A stretch of 64,000 nucleotides of DNA, from NCBI GenBank assembly GCA_963747755.1, contig CAVVGK010000014.1, forward strand, positions 868,001 to 932,000, written 5' to 3'. Of the stretch, positions 8,668 through 17,553 are shown piece after piece (the stretch's first letter is position 1; each line of letters begins with the position of its first letter). A program made the position numbers and the translations under genes. Below the pieces are notes generated by a model. That model did not search any database and was not told the origin of the DNA. It saw only the letters and a list, made by a program, of their open reading frames with translations. The DNA is from DATFVA01 sp963747755. GTDB taxonomy: Bacteria > Bacteroidota > Ignavibacteria > Ignavibacteriales > Ignavibacteriaceae.

Positions 8668-9242
8668 GCAGGATTGCTATTTATGGAGGAACTTTTGACC
8701 CTGTGCATCATGGACATCTTATTACCGCACAGTCTGTCCTTGAACTCCGTAATCTGGATAAAATTATCTTCGTACCAAGCTTCATCTCTCCTCATAAACA
8801 GGATATCAAATCCTCCCCTGCTGAACATAGGGTTAATATGCTGAAACTGGCAATAGAAAATGTGCCCTGCTTTGAATGGTCTGACATCGAAATAAACAGG
8901 GAAAGCGTATCGTACACTTTAGATACCCTTAAAGAAATGAGAAGGCAATACGATCATATTGAACTTATCGTGGGAGAGGATAATCTGCGGACCTTTGATA
9001 AGTGGAAATCACCTGAAGAGATAATTGAAATTGCAACTCTCCTGGTTCTGAGAAGGAGGACATCAGAAGAAGCAGGTACAGAGTTTCCTTATGCGAAAAA
9101 GGTGATATTCCTGGAAACACCCATAATCGATATAAGCGGAACCAGGATAAGAAAAAGGGTAAGAAAAGGGCTGCCGATCAACTTCCTTGTACCGCAGAAT
9201 GTAATGAGATATATTTATAATTTAAAATTATATAAGGAATAA
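8664..9242 (+). CDS. nadD: Nicotinate-nucleotide adenylyltransferase NadD
   Basis: Adenylates nicotinate mononucleotide to deamido-NAD in NAD biosynthesis. The nucleotidyltransferase motif GGTFDPVHHGHL (about residues 9-20) and the C-terminal DISGTRIRKRVRKG (the ISxTxIR motif) are both present. The length of 192 aa is typical. The ATG overlaps the previous gene's TGA (ATGA), so it is coupled to the unknown protein upstream. Confidence 0.95.
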   Translation: MSRIAIYGGTFDPVHHGHLITAQSVLELRNLDKIIFVPSFISPHKQDIKSSPAEHRVNMLKLAIENVPCFEWSDIEINRESVSYTLDTLKEMRRQYDHIELIVGEDNLRTFDKWKSPEEIIEIATLLVLRRRTSEEAGTEFPYAKKVIFLETPIIDISGTRIRKRVRKGLPINFLVPQNVMRYIYNLKLYKE

Positions 9243-9244
9243 TA

Positions 9245-10165
9245 TTGAAAATCCTGGTAACCGGAGGTGCAGGTTTTATTGCCTCCCACATTGCTGACGC
9301 TTTTTTAGAGGCCGGTCATTCTGTATTTATAATCGACAACCTGTTATCAGGCTTTGAAAAGAATGTTAATCCCAAAGCAGTTTTCATTACGGCTGATATA
9401 CGCGATAAATCACTTTCTGAACTATTTGAAAAAGAAAAGTTTGATGTGGTAAACCACCATGCAGCTCAGATGGATGTCCGCCGTTCTGTATCAGATCCTG
9501 CATTCGATGCCGATACAAATATTTTAGGAACTATCAATCTTTTACAGAACGCAGTTAAAAATAATGTGAAAAAATTTATGTTCGCATCTACGGGCGGAGC
9601 TATTTATGGTGAACAAGAATATTTCCCGGCAGATGAAAAACATCCTACAGCCCCATTATCTCCTTACGGCATCTCAAAACTTGCTGTTGAAAAATATCTT
9701 TTCTTTTATAAAGTCCAGTATGATCTGAAATATTCCATTCTCCGGTATGCAAACATATACGGTCCGCGTCAGAATCCCCATGGTGAGGCGGGAGTGGTTG
9801 CAATTTTTTCAAAGAAGCTGATAAATGGCGAGCAGCCAGTCATAAATGGGAACGGAGGACAAACGCGTGATTATACCTATGTGATGGATGTAGTTAAAGC
9901 AAATCTCCTTGCCCTGAACGACACAGTTTCCGATATCTACAATGTCGGTACAGGCAGAGAGACCAATGTTAATGAATTATTTAGTATGATAAATAGTCTT
10001 ACCGGTAAGGGACAAGAAGAAAAACATGGACCTGCAATGCCGGGAGAGCAGATGCGCAGTGTAATTACCTCCCAAAAGCTGAATGAAAAATTCGGCTGGT
10101 CCCCTTCTACCACTATAAACGAAGGATTAAAAAGTACAGTTGAATTTTTTAGAGAGAATAAATAA
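9245..10165 (+). CDS. NAD-dependent nucleotide-sugar epimerase/dehydratase
   Basis: An extended short-chain dehydrogenase of 306 aa. The Rossmann motif GGAGFIA is at residues 7-13, the acidic ribose binder is D31, the active-site ASTGGAIYG block begins near 114, and the YGISK catalytic pair is Y141/K145. The closest familiar activity is UDP-glucose 4-epimerase (GalE-like), but dehydratases share these motifs, so the substrate is open. The start is a TTG at 9245, supported by AAGGAA six bases upstream. It probably supplies activated sugars for surface polysaccharide. Confidence 0.85.
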   Translation: MKILVTGGAGFIASHIADAFLEAGHSVFIIDNLLSGFEKNVNPKAVFITADIRDKSLSELFEKEKFDVVNHHAAQMDVRRSVSDPAFDADTNILGTINLLQNAVKNNVKKFMFASTGGAIYGEQEYFPADEKHPTAPLSPYGISKLAVEKYLFFYKVQYDLKYSILRYANIYGPRQNPHGEAGVVAIFSKKLINGEQPVINGNGGQTRDYTYVMDVVKANLLALNDTVSDIYNVGTGRETNVNELFSMINSLTGKGQEEKHGPAMPGEQMRSVITSQKLNEKFGWSPSTTINEGLKSTVEFFRENK

Positions 10166-10170
10166 TAAAA

Positions 10171-11124
10171 ATGTCCTCTACACTATTACACCAGAAATTG
10201 ATCGAAGGCGACAGAAGGAGTATTGCCAGGGCAATATCAGTAGTAGAATCAAATGACAAGGGATCATCCGAATTACTGAAATCCATTTATCCTGAAACAG
10301 GTAATGCATATAGAATAGGAATAACCGGACCTCCGGGAGCCGGAAAAAGCACAATAACCAACCAGGTAACAAAATATCTTAGATCTTCAGGTAAGAAAGT
10401 CGGCATTATAGCAGTAGATCCCACCAGCCCTTTTACCGGAGGCGCCCTGTTGGGTGACCGGGTAAGGATGAATGATATAGGACAGGATCCAGGCGTATTC
10501 ATCAGGAGTATGGCAACACGCGGCAGCCTGGGCGGTTTGAGTAAGAAGGCAGTAGATGCGGCCGATGTACTTGATTCTGCAGGTTTCGATTTTATTATCC
10601 TTGAAACTGTCGGTGTGGGTCAGTCGGAACTTGATATTGCAAATGCTGCAGATACAACCATCGTTGTCCTCGTGCCCGAATCAGGTGATGCGGTTCAGGC
10701 GATGAAAGCGGGATTGATGGAGATCGCTGATTTTTTTGTCGTAAATAAAAGCGACCGTCCCGGCGCTGACCAGGCAGTGACAGCACTTAAAACTATCCTT
10801 ATGATGAAAGACCACGATGAAAACAGCTGGATGCCGAAGATTATTAAAGCTGTTGCTGTTGAAAATAAAGGTATAACAGAAATTGCTGAGGAGATGGACC
10901 GTCATAGAAAATATCTCACTCAGCAGAATAAATTTCTGAAGAGAAGAGAAGAAAGAACCAAGGTAAGGATAAGAAATATCGTTGAGGAAAAAATAAGAGA
11001 AGAATTATGGAGCGGAACTGGCGAAAAATCATTAAATTCGTCTATTGATAAGGTTGTGCTGGGTAATCTTTCGCCTTATCATATTGCCGAGGAAATTATT
11101 GAAAATTATAAGAACCAGGGTTAA
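10171..11124 (+). CDS. meaB: Methylmalonyl-CoA mutase-associated GTPase MeaB/ArgK
   Basis: A G3E-type GTPase that protects and reloads cobalamin-dependent methylmalonyl-CoA mutase. Walker A GPPGAGKS (53-60), the switch region ETVGVGQSE (145-153) and the guanine-specificity NKSD (192-195) are intact. The C-terminal arm used for dimerisation is present. The 317-aa length is standard. No mutase subunit is in the window. The two following genes are acyl-CoA enzymes, which suggests a propionate or branched-chain acyl-CoA pathway. Confidence 0.93.
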   Translation: MSSTLLHQKLIEGDRRSIARAISVVESNDKGSSELLKSIYPETGNAYRIGITGPPGAGKSTITNQVTKYLRSSGKKVGIIAVDPTSPFTGGALLGDRVRMNDIGQDPGVFIRSMATRGSLGGLSKKAVDAADVLDSAGFDFIILETVGVGQSELDIANAADTTIVVLVPESGDAVQAMKAGLMEIADFFVVNKSDRPGADQAVTALKTILMMKDHDENSWMPKIIKAVAVENKGITEIAEEMDRHRKYLTQQNKFLKRREERTKVRIRNIVEEKIREELWSGTGEKSLNSSIDKVVLGNLSPYHIAEEIIENYKNQG

Positions 11125-11144
11125 AAAATTATAAGGAGAGCCAG

Positions 11145-12314
11145 ATGGAAGTTTTAGAAATTCCTTTTCTTGCTGAATTAACAGAAAACCAGCAGATAAT
11201 CAAAAACACTATTCGTGAATTTGCGGAAAAAAATATCCGGCCAGTTGTAATGAAATACGACGAGTCGCAGGAATTCCCGATGGAAATAATCAAACAGCTT
11301 GGTGAGCTGGGATTTATGGGGGTTATTTTTCCGGAGGAATACGGAGGCGCCGGACTCGGATACGTTGAATTTGCAATGATCGTTGAGGAACTCGGAAGGG
11401 TGGACCCATCTATCTCATTGTCAGTGGCAGCCCATAATGGTTTGGGAACTAATCATATCTTCAGGTTTGGTAATGAAGTACAAAAGAAAAAATATCTCCC
11501 GGACCTTATAGCCGGCAAAAAGGTAGCCGCCTGGGGATTAACAGAATCCTCCTCCGGCAGTGATGCTGCAGGAATGAAAACTTTTGCAGAGAAGAAAGAT
11601 GGGTATTACGTTCTGAACGGAAGCAAGACTTTTATCACGCACGGCACTGTCGGAGAAACGGCAGTTATAATGGCTGTAACGGATAAAGAAAAAGGAAAAA
11701 AAGGAATTTCTGCTTTTATCCTGGAAAAAGGGATGGAAGGCTTCATCGTCGGTAAAAAAGAAAATAAGCTCGGAATGCGTGCCAGCGATACTACACAGCT
11801 TACTTTCGAAAACTGTAAAGTTCCTGCTGAAAACCTCCTTGGTGAAGAAGGTGAAGGATTTATCCAGGCAATGAAAATACTGGAAGGCGGAAGAATTTCA
11901 ATTGCGGCGCTGAGTGTGGGACTTGCACAGGGAGCGCTTGATGCAGCATTAAAATACAGCCAGGAGAGAAAACAGTTTAATAAAGCTCTTAGCGAATTCC
12001 AAGCAACACAATTTAAACTTGCTGAAATGGCTGTAAATATAGACGCAGCACGATTGCTGACAATGCGCGCTGCTGCTATGAAGGATAAAGGACTCCCGAA
12101 CCAGAAGGAAGCTGCGATGGCAAAACTATTTGCAAGTGAAATTGCGGAGAAGGCTTCAAGTGAGGCCGTCCAGATTCACGGAGGTTACGGGTTTATTAAA
12201 GATTACCCTGTTGAAAAATTTTATCGAGATGTAAAGCTTTTAACCATTGGCGAAGGCACCTCGGAGATACAGAGAATTGTTATTTCAAGAGAATTATTAT
12301 CAAATGGAAAATAG
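11145..12314 (+). CDS. Acyl-CoA dehydrogenase
   Basis: A 389-aa FAD enzyme that introduces the alpha-beta double bond into acyl-CoA. Seen are the WGLTESSSGSDA FAD/substrate motif (about 130-141), the central beta domain, and the C-terminal GEGTSEIQR (369-377). The Glu of GEGTSE (about 370) sits at the catalytic-base position of short-chain and butyryl-CoA dehydrogenases; isovaleryl-type enzymes use a different position. A good SD (AAGGAG) precedes the ATG. Chain-length specificity is inferred from this residue only. Confidence 0.93.
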   Translation: MEVLEIPFLAELTENQQIIKNTIREFAEKNIRPVVMKYDESQEFPMEIIKQLGELGFMGVIFPEEYGGAGLGYVEFAMIVEELGRVDPSISLSVAAHNGLGTNHIFRFGNEVQKKKYLPDLIAGKKVAAWGLTESSSGSDAAGMKTFAEKKDGYYVLNGSKTFITHGTVGETAVIMAVTDKEKGKKGISAFILEKGMEGFIVGKKENKLGMRASDTTQLTFENCKVPAENLLGEEGEGFIQAMKILEGGRISIAALSVGLAQGALDAALKYSQERKQFNKALSEFQATQFKLAEMAVNIDAARLLTMRAAAMKDKGLPNQKEAAMAKLFASEIAEKASSEAVQIHGGYGFIKDYPVEKFYRDVKLLTIGEGTSEIQRIVISRELLSNGK

Positions 12315-12320
12315 AGACTA

Positions 12321-13976
12321 ATGAAAAAAATCGGGAATCAGCTAAAGGAATCTGAATCATTTCTAAGGAAGGAGGATCATTATAAAAACCTCCTTCGAAA
12401 ACTTCAGGCGGAAAAAGAAATTGTTCATCTCGGCGGCGGTAAAAAATCAATCGAAAAGCATAAGGCAAAAGGCAAGCTTACCGCCAGGGAAAGAATAAAT
12501 CTCCTTATAGATAATCCCGGGGAATTTTATGAAATGAGTACGTTTGCAGCGTATGGAATGTATGAAGAATACGGCGGTGCTCCATCCTCAGGTACTATCT
12601 ATGGCATAGGAAAGATCCATAACAAGCTTCATGTGATTGTTGCGAACGATGCCACCGTGAAAGCCGGCGCCTGGTTCCCTATAACGGCTAAAAAGAACCT
12701 GCGGGCACAGGAAATCGCGATGGATAACCATTTGCCAATCATTTATCTGGTTGATAGTGCAGGCGTCTTCCTACCTCTTCAGGATGAAATTTTCCCTGAT
12801 AAAGAACACTTTGGAAGAATTTTCAGAAATAATGCTGTAATGTCATCGGTAGGGATTCCACAGATCTCTGCGATAATGGGACCCTGTGTTGCAGGCGGTG
12901 CGTACCTCCCTATTATGAGTGATGAAGCGCTTATTGTGGAAGGAGAAGGCTCTGTTTTTCTTGCAGGTGCACATCTTGTGAAGGCTGCAATAGGTGAAGT
13001 TATTGATAATGAAAGTCTTGGTGGTGCAAAAATTCAGTCCAACGTTTCCGGGGTAACCGATTATATTATGAAGGATGATGAAGAGTGTATTAAACAAATC
13101 AGGAGCATTATTGAGAAGCATGGTCCTGATCTTAAAGCGGGCTATAACAGAACTGAAAGTAGACAGCCGAAGTTTTCACCGAAGGAAATCTATGGACTGC
13201 TGCCGGAAGATCCCATAAAATCCTACAATATGTACGATTTAATTGCACGTATCGTTGATGATTCCGTGCTCGATGAATATAAAGCAGGCTATGGAAAAAC
13301 CATAATTACCGGTTATGCACGGATAGACGGCTGGGCAGTAGGGATAGTCGCTAATCAGCGCGATGTTGTAAAAACAGAAAAAGGTGAAATGCAGGTTGGC
13401 GGTGTAATTTATTCTGATTCAGCAGATAAAGCAACACGATTTATTTTGAACTGTAATCAGAAAAAGATACCTCTCCTCTTCCTCCAGGACGTAACAGGTT
13501 TTATGGTAGGCAGCAGAGCGGAGCACGGGGGTATAATTAAAGACGGTGCTAAAATGGTTAATGCGGTTGCCAATTCTGTAGTTCCCAAAATTACAATCAT
13601 TGTTGGAAACAGTTTCGGCGCCGGCAACTATGCGATGTGCGGTAAGGCTTATGATCCAAGGTTCATCTTTGCTTATCCTAACGCAAAGATCTCCGTTATG
13701 GGAGGAAACCAGGCCAGCAGCGTACTTCTTGATATCAAAATTAAACAGGCTGAAAAAAGCGGCAAACATATGAGTGATGCCGATAAGAAAAAACTACTGG
13801 ATGAAATCATTCAATCGTATGAAGAGAAAAGCACCCCGCTGTATGCTGCTGCGAGACTCTGGATAGACGAGATCATTGATCCTGCGCTAACCCGGGAATA
13901 TGTTTCAATGGCGCTTGAATCAGCAAATAATAATCCAGTAATCCCCAGGTTTAATCCCGGTGTTATTCAGACTTGA
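12321..13976 (+). CDS. Acyl-CoA carboxylase carboxyltransferase (beta) subunit, MccB-like
   Basis: The biotin-dependent carboxyltransferase that moves CO2 from carboxybiotin to an acyl-CoA. Crotonase-fold halves are recognisable from KGKLTARERINLL near residue 50, the oxyanion region GPCVAGGAYLP (about 192) and the second GNSFGAGNYAMCG (about 427). The NLRAQEIA, FPDKEHFGRIF and MSDEALIV segments are closer to methylcrotonyl-CoA carboxylase beta than to PccB. The neighbouring meaB, however, points to propionyl-CoA. No biotin carboxylase subunit lies in the window. Substrate is unresolved. Confidence 0.9.
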   Translation: MKKIGNQLKESESFLRKEDHYKNLLRKLQAEKEIVHLGGGKKSIEKHKAKGKLTARERINLLIDNPGEFYEMSTFAAYGMYEEYGGAPSSGTIYGIGKIHNKLHVIVANDATVKAGAWFPITAKKNLRAQEIAMDNHLPIIYLVDSAGVFLPLQDEIFPDKEHFGRIFRNNAVMSSVGIPQISAIMGPCVAGGAYLPIMSDEALIVEGEGSVFLAGAHLVKAAIGEVIDNESLGGAKIQSNVSGVTDYIMKDDEECIKQIRSIIEKHGPDLKAGYNRTESRQPKFSPKEIYGLLPEDPIKSYNMYDLIARIVDDSVLDEYKAGYGKTIITGYARIDGWAVGIVANQRDVVKTEKGEMQVGGVIYSDSADKATRFILNCNQKKIPLLFLQDVTGFMVGSRAEHGGIIKDGAKMVNAVANSVVPKITIIVGNSFGAGNYAMCGKAYDPRFIFAYPNAKISVMGGNQASSVLLDIKIKQAEKSGKHMSDADKKKLLDEIIQSYEEKSTPLYAAARLWIDEIIDPALTREYVSMALESANNNPVIPRFNPGVIQT

Positions 13977-14000
13977 TTAAATCAGCGTAGATTTATATAA

Positions 14001-14657
14001 ATGAGACTGAGAACATCATTAATAATCCCGTTCCTGCTTCTTTTATTAATAAATCTATCTGCCCAGCAGAGTAAGCTTTCAAAATCGGTTAATTATCTTT
14101 CAGAATTCATAGCTTCGGAGTATTTCCAAAAACTCAGCATCAAAGCCGATGATCTTTCCCTGGTAGATACTCTTTTCCTGAGAGCCGTTGCTTACAGAGA
14201 TAAAGATTATTCGGAGGCACTGCTTTCTCTGACCCTGGCAGTAGTTCCCTATAAGAAAGTACCAATTCAGCTTCCCTTAATTAGGACGTTAGTACTATAC
14301 CCACTGACTTCCGCAAATGATTCTGTATTTTTACTAAAAAACAAAAACCTTCCACGAAACCTATATTTTGATACGCCTGCAAATAATTTCGGCGATAAGG
14401 ATAAACTGGCTCATTTTTTTGGAAGCGCCTTCCTGGCATATAATTCGTCCATTTTTGATTTGGGCGACCTAATTGGTTATTTTGTAGAGGTATTTGAAGA
14501 AGAATTTAAGGTCCAGTCGGTCATCGACAACCGTGATATGATGACAAATAAGCTGGGTTACATTTTCGGGAAGTTCCTGAAAACCAATAAATCTGTTCTT
14601 CCTTCAGATGCATTTTTATTAAGGACCCTTTTTTATATAAGATATAATGTTCCATAA
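14001..14657 (+). CDS. Exported protein of unknown function with DKLAHF motif
   Basis: A 218-aa protein with a clear signal peptide (hydrophobic stretch ending near LSAQQ, residue 22). The C-terminal half contains GDKDKLAHFFGSAFLAY, then a membrane-proximal acidic segment (VEVFEEEF) and NRDMMTNKLGYIFG. The order DKxxHF ... E ... D..xNxxG resembles YfiM/VanZ-like small periplasmic or membrane families, but I cannot assign one. It sits between the carboxylase and the NtrC-type regulator with gaps of 24 and 6 bp. Confidence 0.7.
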   Translation: MRLRTSLIIPFLLLLLINLSAQQSKLSKSVNYLSEFIASEYFQKLSIKADDLSLVDTLFLRAVAYRDKDYSEALLSLTLAVVPYKKVPIQLPLIRTLVLYPLTSANDSVFLLKNKNLPRNLYFDTPANNFGDKDKLAHFFGSAFLAYNSSIFDLGDLIGYFVEVFEEEFKVQSVIDNRDMMTNKLGYIFGKFLKTNKSVLPSDAFLLRTLFYIRYNVP

Positions 14658-14663
14658 TAATAT

Positions 14664-16019
14664 ATGAACTCCATTTTAATTATAGATGACGAAATCGCTA
14701 TTTGCGAAAGTATAAAGATGATACTCGAGTATGAAGGCTATAATGTAGAATTCTCAACCAGGTCTCTTGAAGGGGTTGAGAAGGCATTAAACGAAACATA
14801 CTCCGCACTTCTTCTGGATATACAAATGCCGGAGTTGAATGGATTTGAAGTACTTAAAAAAGTAAAGGAATTTAATCCGGCTCTCTCGGTGATTATGATA
14901 TCTGCTCATGGCAGCGTTGAAAATGCAATAAAAGCAACCAGGCTCGGCGCCTTCGATTTTATAGAGAAACCTATTGACAGGGACAAGCTTCTGATAAGCA
15001 TAAGGAATGCCGTCGAAAAGTCTAATCTCATCCAGGAGAATACTGAATACAGAAAATCACTGCAGCAAGACGGCAGGATACTTGGAAAGAGCCGCGCTAT
15101 ACAGAACATCCTTGCGACGATTGATAAAGTTGCTCCCCTTGATACAAGAGTTATGATTACAGGAGAAAACGGCACAGGCAAGGAATTAGTCGCAAGAGCC
15201 ATTCATACCGGGAGCAGTAGGAAGGATAAGACTTTCATCGAGGTAAATTGTGCTGCTATTCCGAATGAACTGATTGAATCCGAGTTGTTCGGACACGAAA
15301 AAGGTTCATTTACTGGAGCGGTTCAGCAAAGGATCGGAAAATTCGAGCTTGCGGATAAAGGCACCTTATTCCTGGACGAAGTCGGAGATATGAGTCCTCA
15401 GGCCCAGGCTAAAGTTCTGCGTGCTATTGAGGATGGTAAAATAGAACGTGTCGGCGGAAATAAAAAAATTGAAGTTGATGTAAGGATAATCTCTGCAACC
15501 AACAAGAACCTTAAAGAAGAAATTGCAGCCGGTAACTTCAGGGAGGATCTCTTTCACAGACTAAACGTTATTCCAGTTCATATCCCTCCTTTAAAAGAAA
15601 GGATTGAAGATATTCCTATCCTCGTAGAGAATTTTACGGCTGAAATTACTTCACGTCATAAGAAACCTCCTGTTAAGTTCGAAGCAGATGCGATGAAGTT
15701 GCTGCAAAGTCTTCCATGGAGCGGCAATGTCCGTGAATTAAGGAATGCTATTGAGAGGATAATCATTCTGGTTGATAAAAGGGATATTTCACGCAGCGAT
15801 ATGGAATTTCTTTTCGCAGGTTCCCAATCATCTATCGGGGACATAATAGCTGACAGTAATTCTTTCCAGGAGTTCAAGGAAAAAGCTGAGAGAGCATTCA
15901 TTCTAAAACAGCTGAAGGCTAATGACTGGAATATCAGCAAAACTGCTGAAATACTTGATATTCAAAGAAGTCATCTGTATAACAAGATGAAAAAATATGA
16001 AATCGAAAAGGAAGAATAA
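14664..16019 (+). CDS. Sigma-54-dependent response regulator (NtrC family)
   Basis: An N-terminal receiver (phosphoacceptor D52, S80, K102), an AAA+ sigma-54 activator domain and a C-terminal Fis-type helix-turn-helix (NISKTAEILDIQRSHLYNK). Walker A is GENGTGKE (167-174). The sigma-54 contact loop reads GSFTGA (214-219), the common Ser variant of GAFTGA. Walker B is LFLDEVGD. All parts are intact in 451 aa. No kinase gene is adjacent, so its partner is encoded elsewhere. It most likely activates sigma-54 promoters, not its own operon. Confidence 0.94.
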   Translation: MNSILIIDDEIAICESIKMILEYEGYNVEFSTRSLEGVEKALNETYSALLLDIQMPELNGFEVLKKVKEFNPALSVIMISAHGSVENAIKATRLGAFDFIEKPIDRDKLLISIRNAVEKSNLIQENTEYRKSLQQDGRILGKSRAIQNILATIDKVAPLDTRVMITGENGTGKELVARAIHTGSSRKDKTFIEVNCAAIPNELIESELFGHEKGSFTGAVQQRIGKFELADKGTLFLDEVGDMSPQAQAKVLRAIEDGKIERVGGNKKIEVDVRIISATNKNLKEEIAAGNFREDLFHRLNVIPVHIPPLKERIEDIPILVENFTAEITSRHKKPPVKFEADAMKLLQSLPWSGNVRELRNAIERIIILVDKRDISRSDMEFLFAGSQSSIGDIIADSNSFQEFKEKAERAFILKQLKANDWNISKTAEILDIQRSHLYNKMKKYEIEKEE

Positions 16020-16021
16020 TT

Positions 16022-16369
16022 ATGGGAGATACTATATTTTCCAGGATAATCAGCAAGGAAATAAAGGCTGACATCGTTTTCGAAAGCGACTCCGTCATGG
16101 CGTTCAAGGACATCAATCCCCAGGCCCCGGTTCACATCCTGATCGTACCGAAGATTGAAATTCCCAAAGTGACTGATATTGATGGGAAGGAACATGCTCA
16201 GCTGCTGGGTGAGATGCTTGACGTTGCAAATAAGCTGGCGAAGGAGAATAATATAGCTGAGGACGGATTCAGATTGGTTATGAACTGCGGCCAAAAAGGT
16301 GGTCAGGAGGTTTATCACCTTCATATGCATTTGCTGGGGGGCAGACAGATGAGATGGCCCCCGGGCTGA
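16022..16369 (+). CDS. HIT family (HINT-type) nucleotide hydrolase
   Basis: A 115-residue protein with the histidine-triad motif HLHMHLL (H99, H101, H103) and the N-terminal FSRIISKEIKADIVFES segment of HINT/PKCI proteins, which hydrolyse nucleoside phosphoramidates. It begins 2 bp after the regulator's stop. Its own stop (16367-16369) abuts the stop of the convergent dinB with no base between, so no dedicated terminator can fit there. Confidence 0.93.
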   Translation: MGDTIFSRIISKEIKADIVFESDSVMAFKDINPQAPVHILIVPKIEIPKVTDIDGKEHAQLLGEMLDVANKLAKENNIAEDGFRLVMNCGQKGGQEVYHLHMHLLGGRQMRWPPG

Positions 16370-17512
16370 TTAATACCTGCTGAAGTCGATAATAGAATAT
16401 TTATACTTTTTCCGGAGAAAATCTATTGCCCGGAATAGTTTTTTTCTCTTTATTTCTTCATCCTCAAATAATATCTCCTGCTCAGAGAAATTTGAAAACC
16501 TGCTTAATCCCATACCAATTAACCTTACCCCGACCCGCCTCGTATGAGCTTTTACCATTAAATTTTTAGCTGTTTCAAAAATAATCTTATCATCATCGGT
16601 AGGTTTTATAGTATGGGAACGTGTGAGCGTCTGGAAATCTGAGTAGCGGAGTTTGATATGTACCGTTGATGCCATAAAATTTTCATCTCTCAGATTCTGA
16701 CAAACCCTTCCTGTAAGTTCAAAAAGTATCTCATAAATCCTTTCATTGTTTGTTACATCGGCTCCGAATGTCGTTTCCTTCGAGATGCTCTTCTGATCAT
16801 GTTCAACGGTAAGATATTCAGTACCCTCACCATTTGCCTTCCGCCAGAGATCAATGCCGTATTTGCCGTATGCAGTACCCCAGTAATCGGAAGAAAGCTT
16901 TGTTATATCTCCTATTAGATAAATTCCTTTATTATTAAGATCTCTCAGCATAACCTTTCCTACCCCAGGAATAGTTTCAACCGGCATATGAGCAAGAAAT
17001 TCCCTTTCCATACCGGGAATAATATAAGTTATTCCCATCGGTTTCATACAGTCTGAGCCTATTTTTGCGATTGTTTTATTGCTTCCTATCCCGATTGAAC
17101 ATGGCAGAGAAAGCTTCTTCATTATCTCCCGCTGAAGCCTTGAGGCAAATGAAAACATAGAACCGTATATCCTACCGCATCCGGTAAAGTCCATATAGAA
17201 TTCATCAATCGAGGCCTGTTGAATTATTGGGGCATAGGCCGTTAAGAGATTCTTTACCGCTTGAGAAAAGTGGACATACTCGACATAATGCCCATGAAGG
17301 TAAATACCGCCGGGACAAAGCTTATATGCTGTCCTTATCGGCATTGCAGAATGCAGTCCGTATACCCTCGCTTCATAAGAACATGCGGCAACTACACCCC
17401 TGCCGTGTGGGTCGCCTCCCACAATAACAGGTTTACCATCTAAAGAAGGATCGAGAATCCTTTCCACAGATACAAAAAATGCATCAAGGTCAAGATGAAA
17501 TAATGTCCTCAT
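16370..17512 (-). CDS. dinB: DNA polymerase IV (DinB)
   Basis: Y-family translesion polymerase. Catalytic acids are D8 in FHLDLDAFF and D103/E104 in QASIDEFYMD; the steric region and little-finger domain follow. The C-terminal QEILF (about 343-347) fits a beta-clamp binding motif. The length of 380 aa is normal. It lies 41 bp downstream of a DUF72 gene and lexA on the same strand, so it is probably induced in the SOS response from the lexA promoter. Confidence 0.95.
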   Translation of the reverse strand: MRTLFHLDLDAFFVSVERILDPSLDGKPVIVGGDPHGRGVVAACSYEARVYGLHSAMPIRTAYKLCPGGIYLHGHYVEYVHFSQAVKNLLTAYAPIIQQASIDEFYMDFTGCGRIYGSMFSFASRLQREIMKKLSLPCSIGIGSNKTIAKIGSDCMKPMGITYIIPGMEREFLAHMPVETIPGVGKVMLRDLNNKGIYLIGDITKLSSDYWGTAYGKYGIDLWRKANGEGTEYLTVEHDQKSISKETTFGADVTNNERIYEILFELTGRVCQNLRDENFMASTVHIKLRYSDFQTLTRSHTIKPTDDDKIIFETAKNLMVKAHTRRVGVRLIGMGLSRFSNFSEQEILFEDEEIKRKKLFRAIDFLRKKYKYSIIDFSRY

Positions 17513-17553
17513 TACATAAACTTTGAATAATCAGAATTCTTAAATAATATCAT

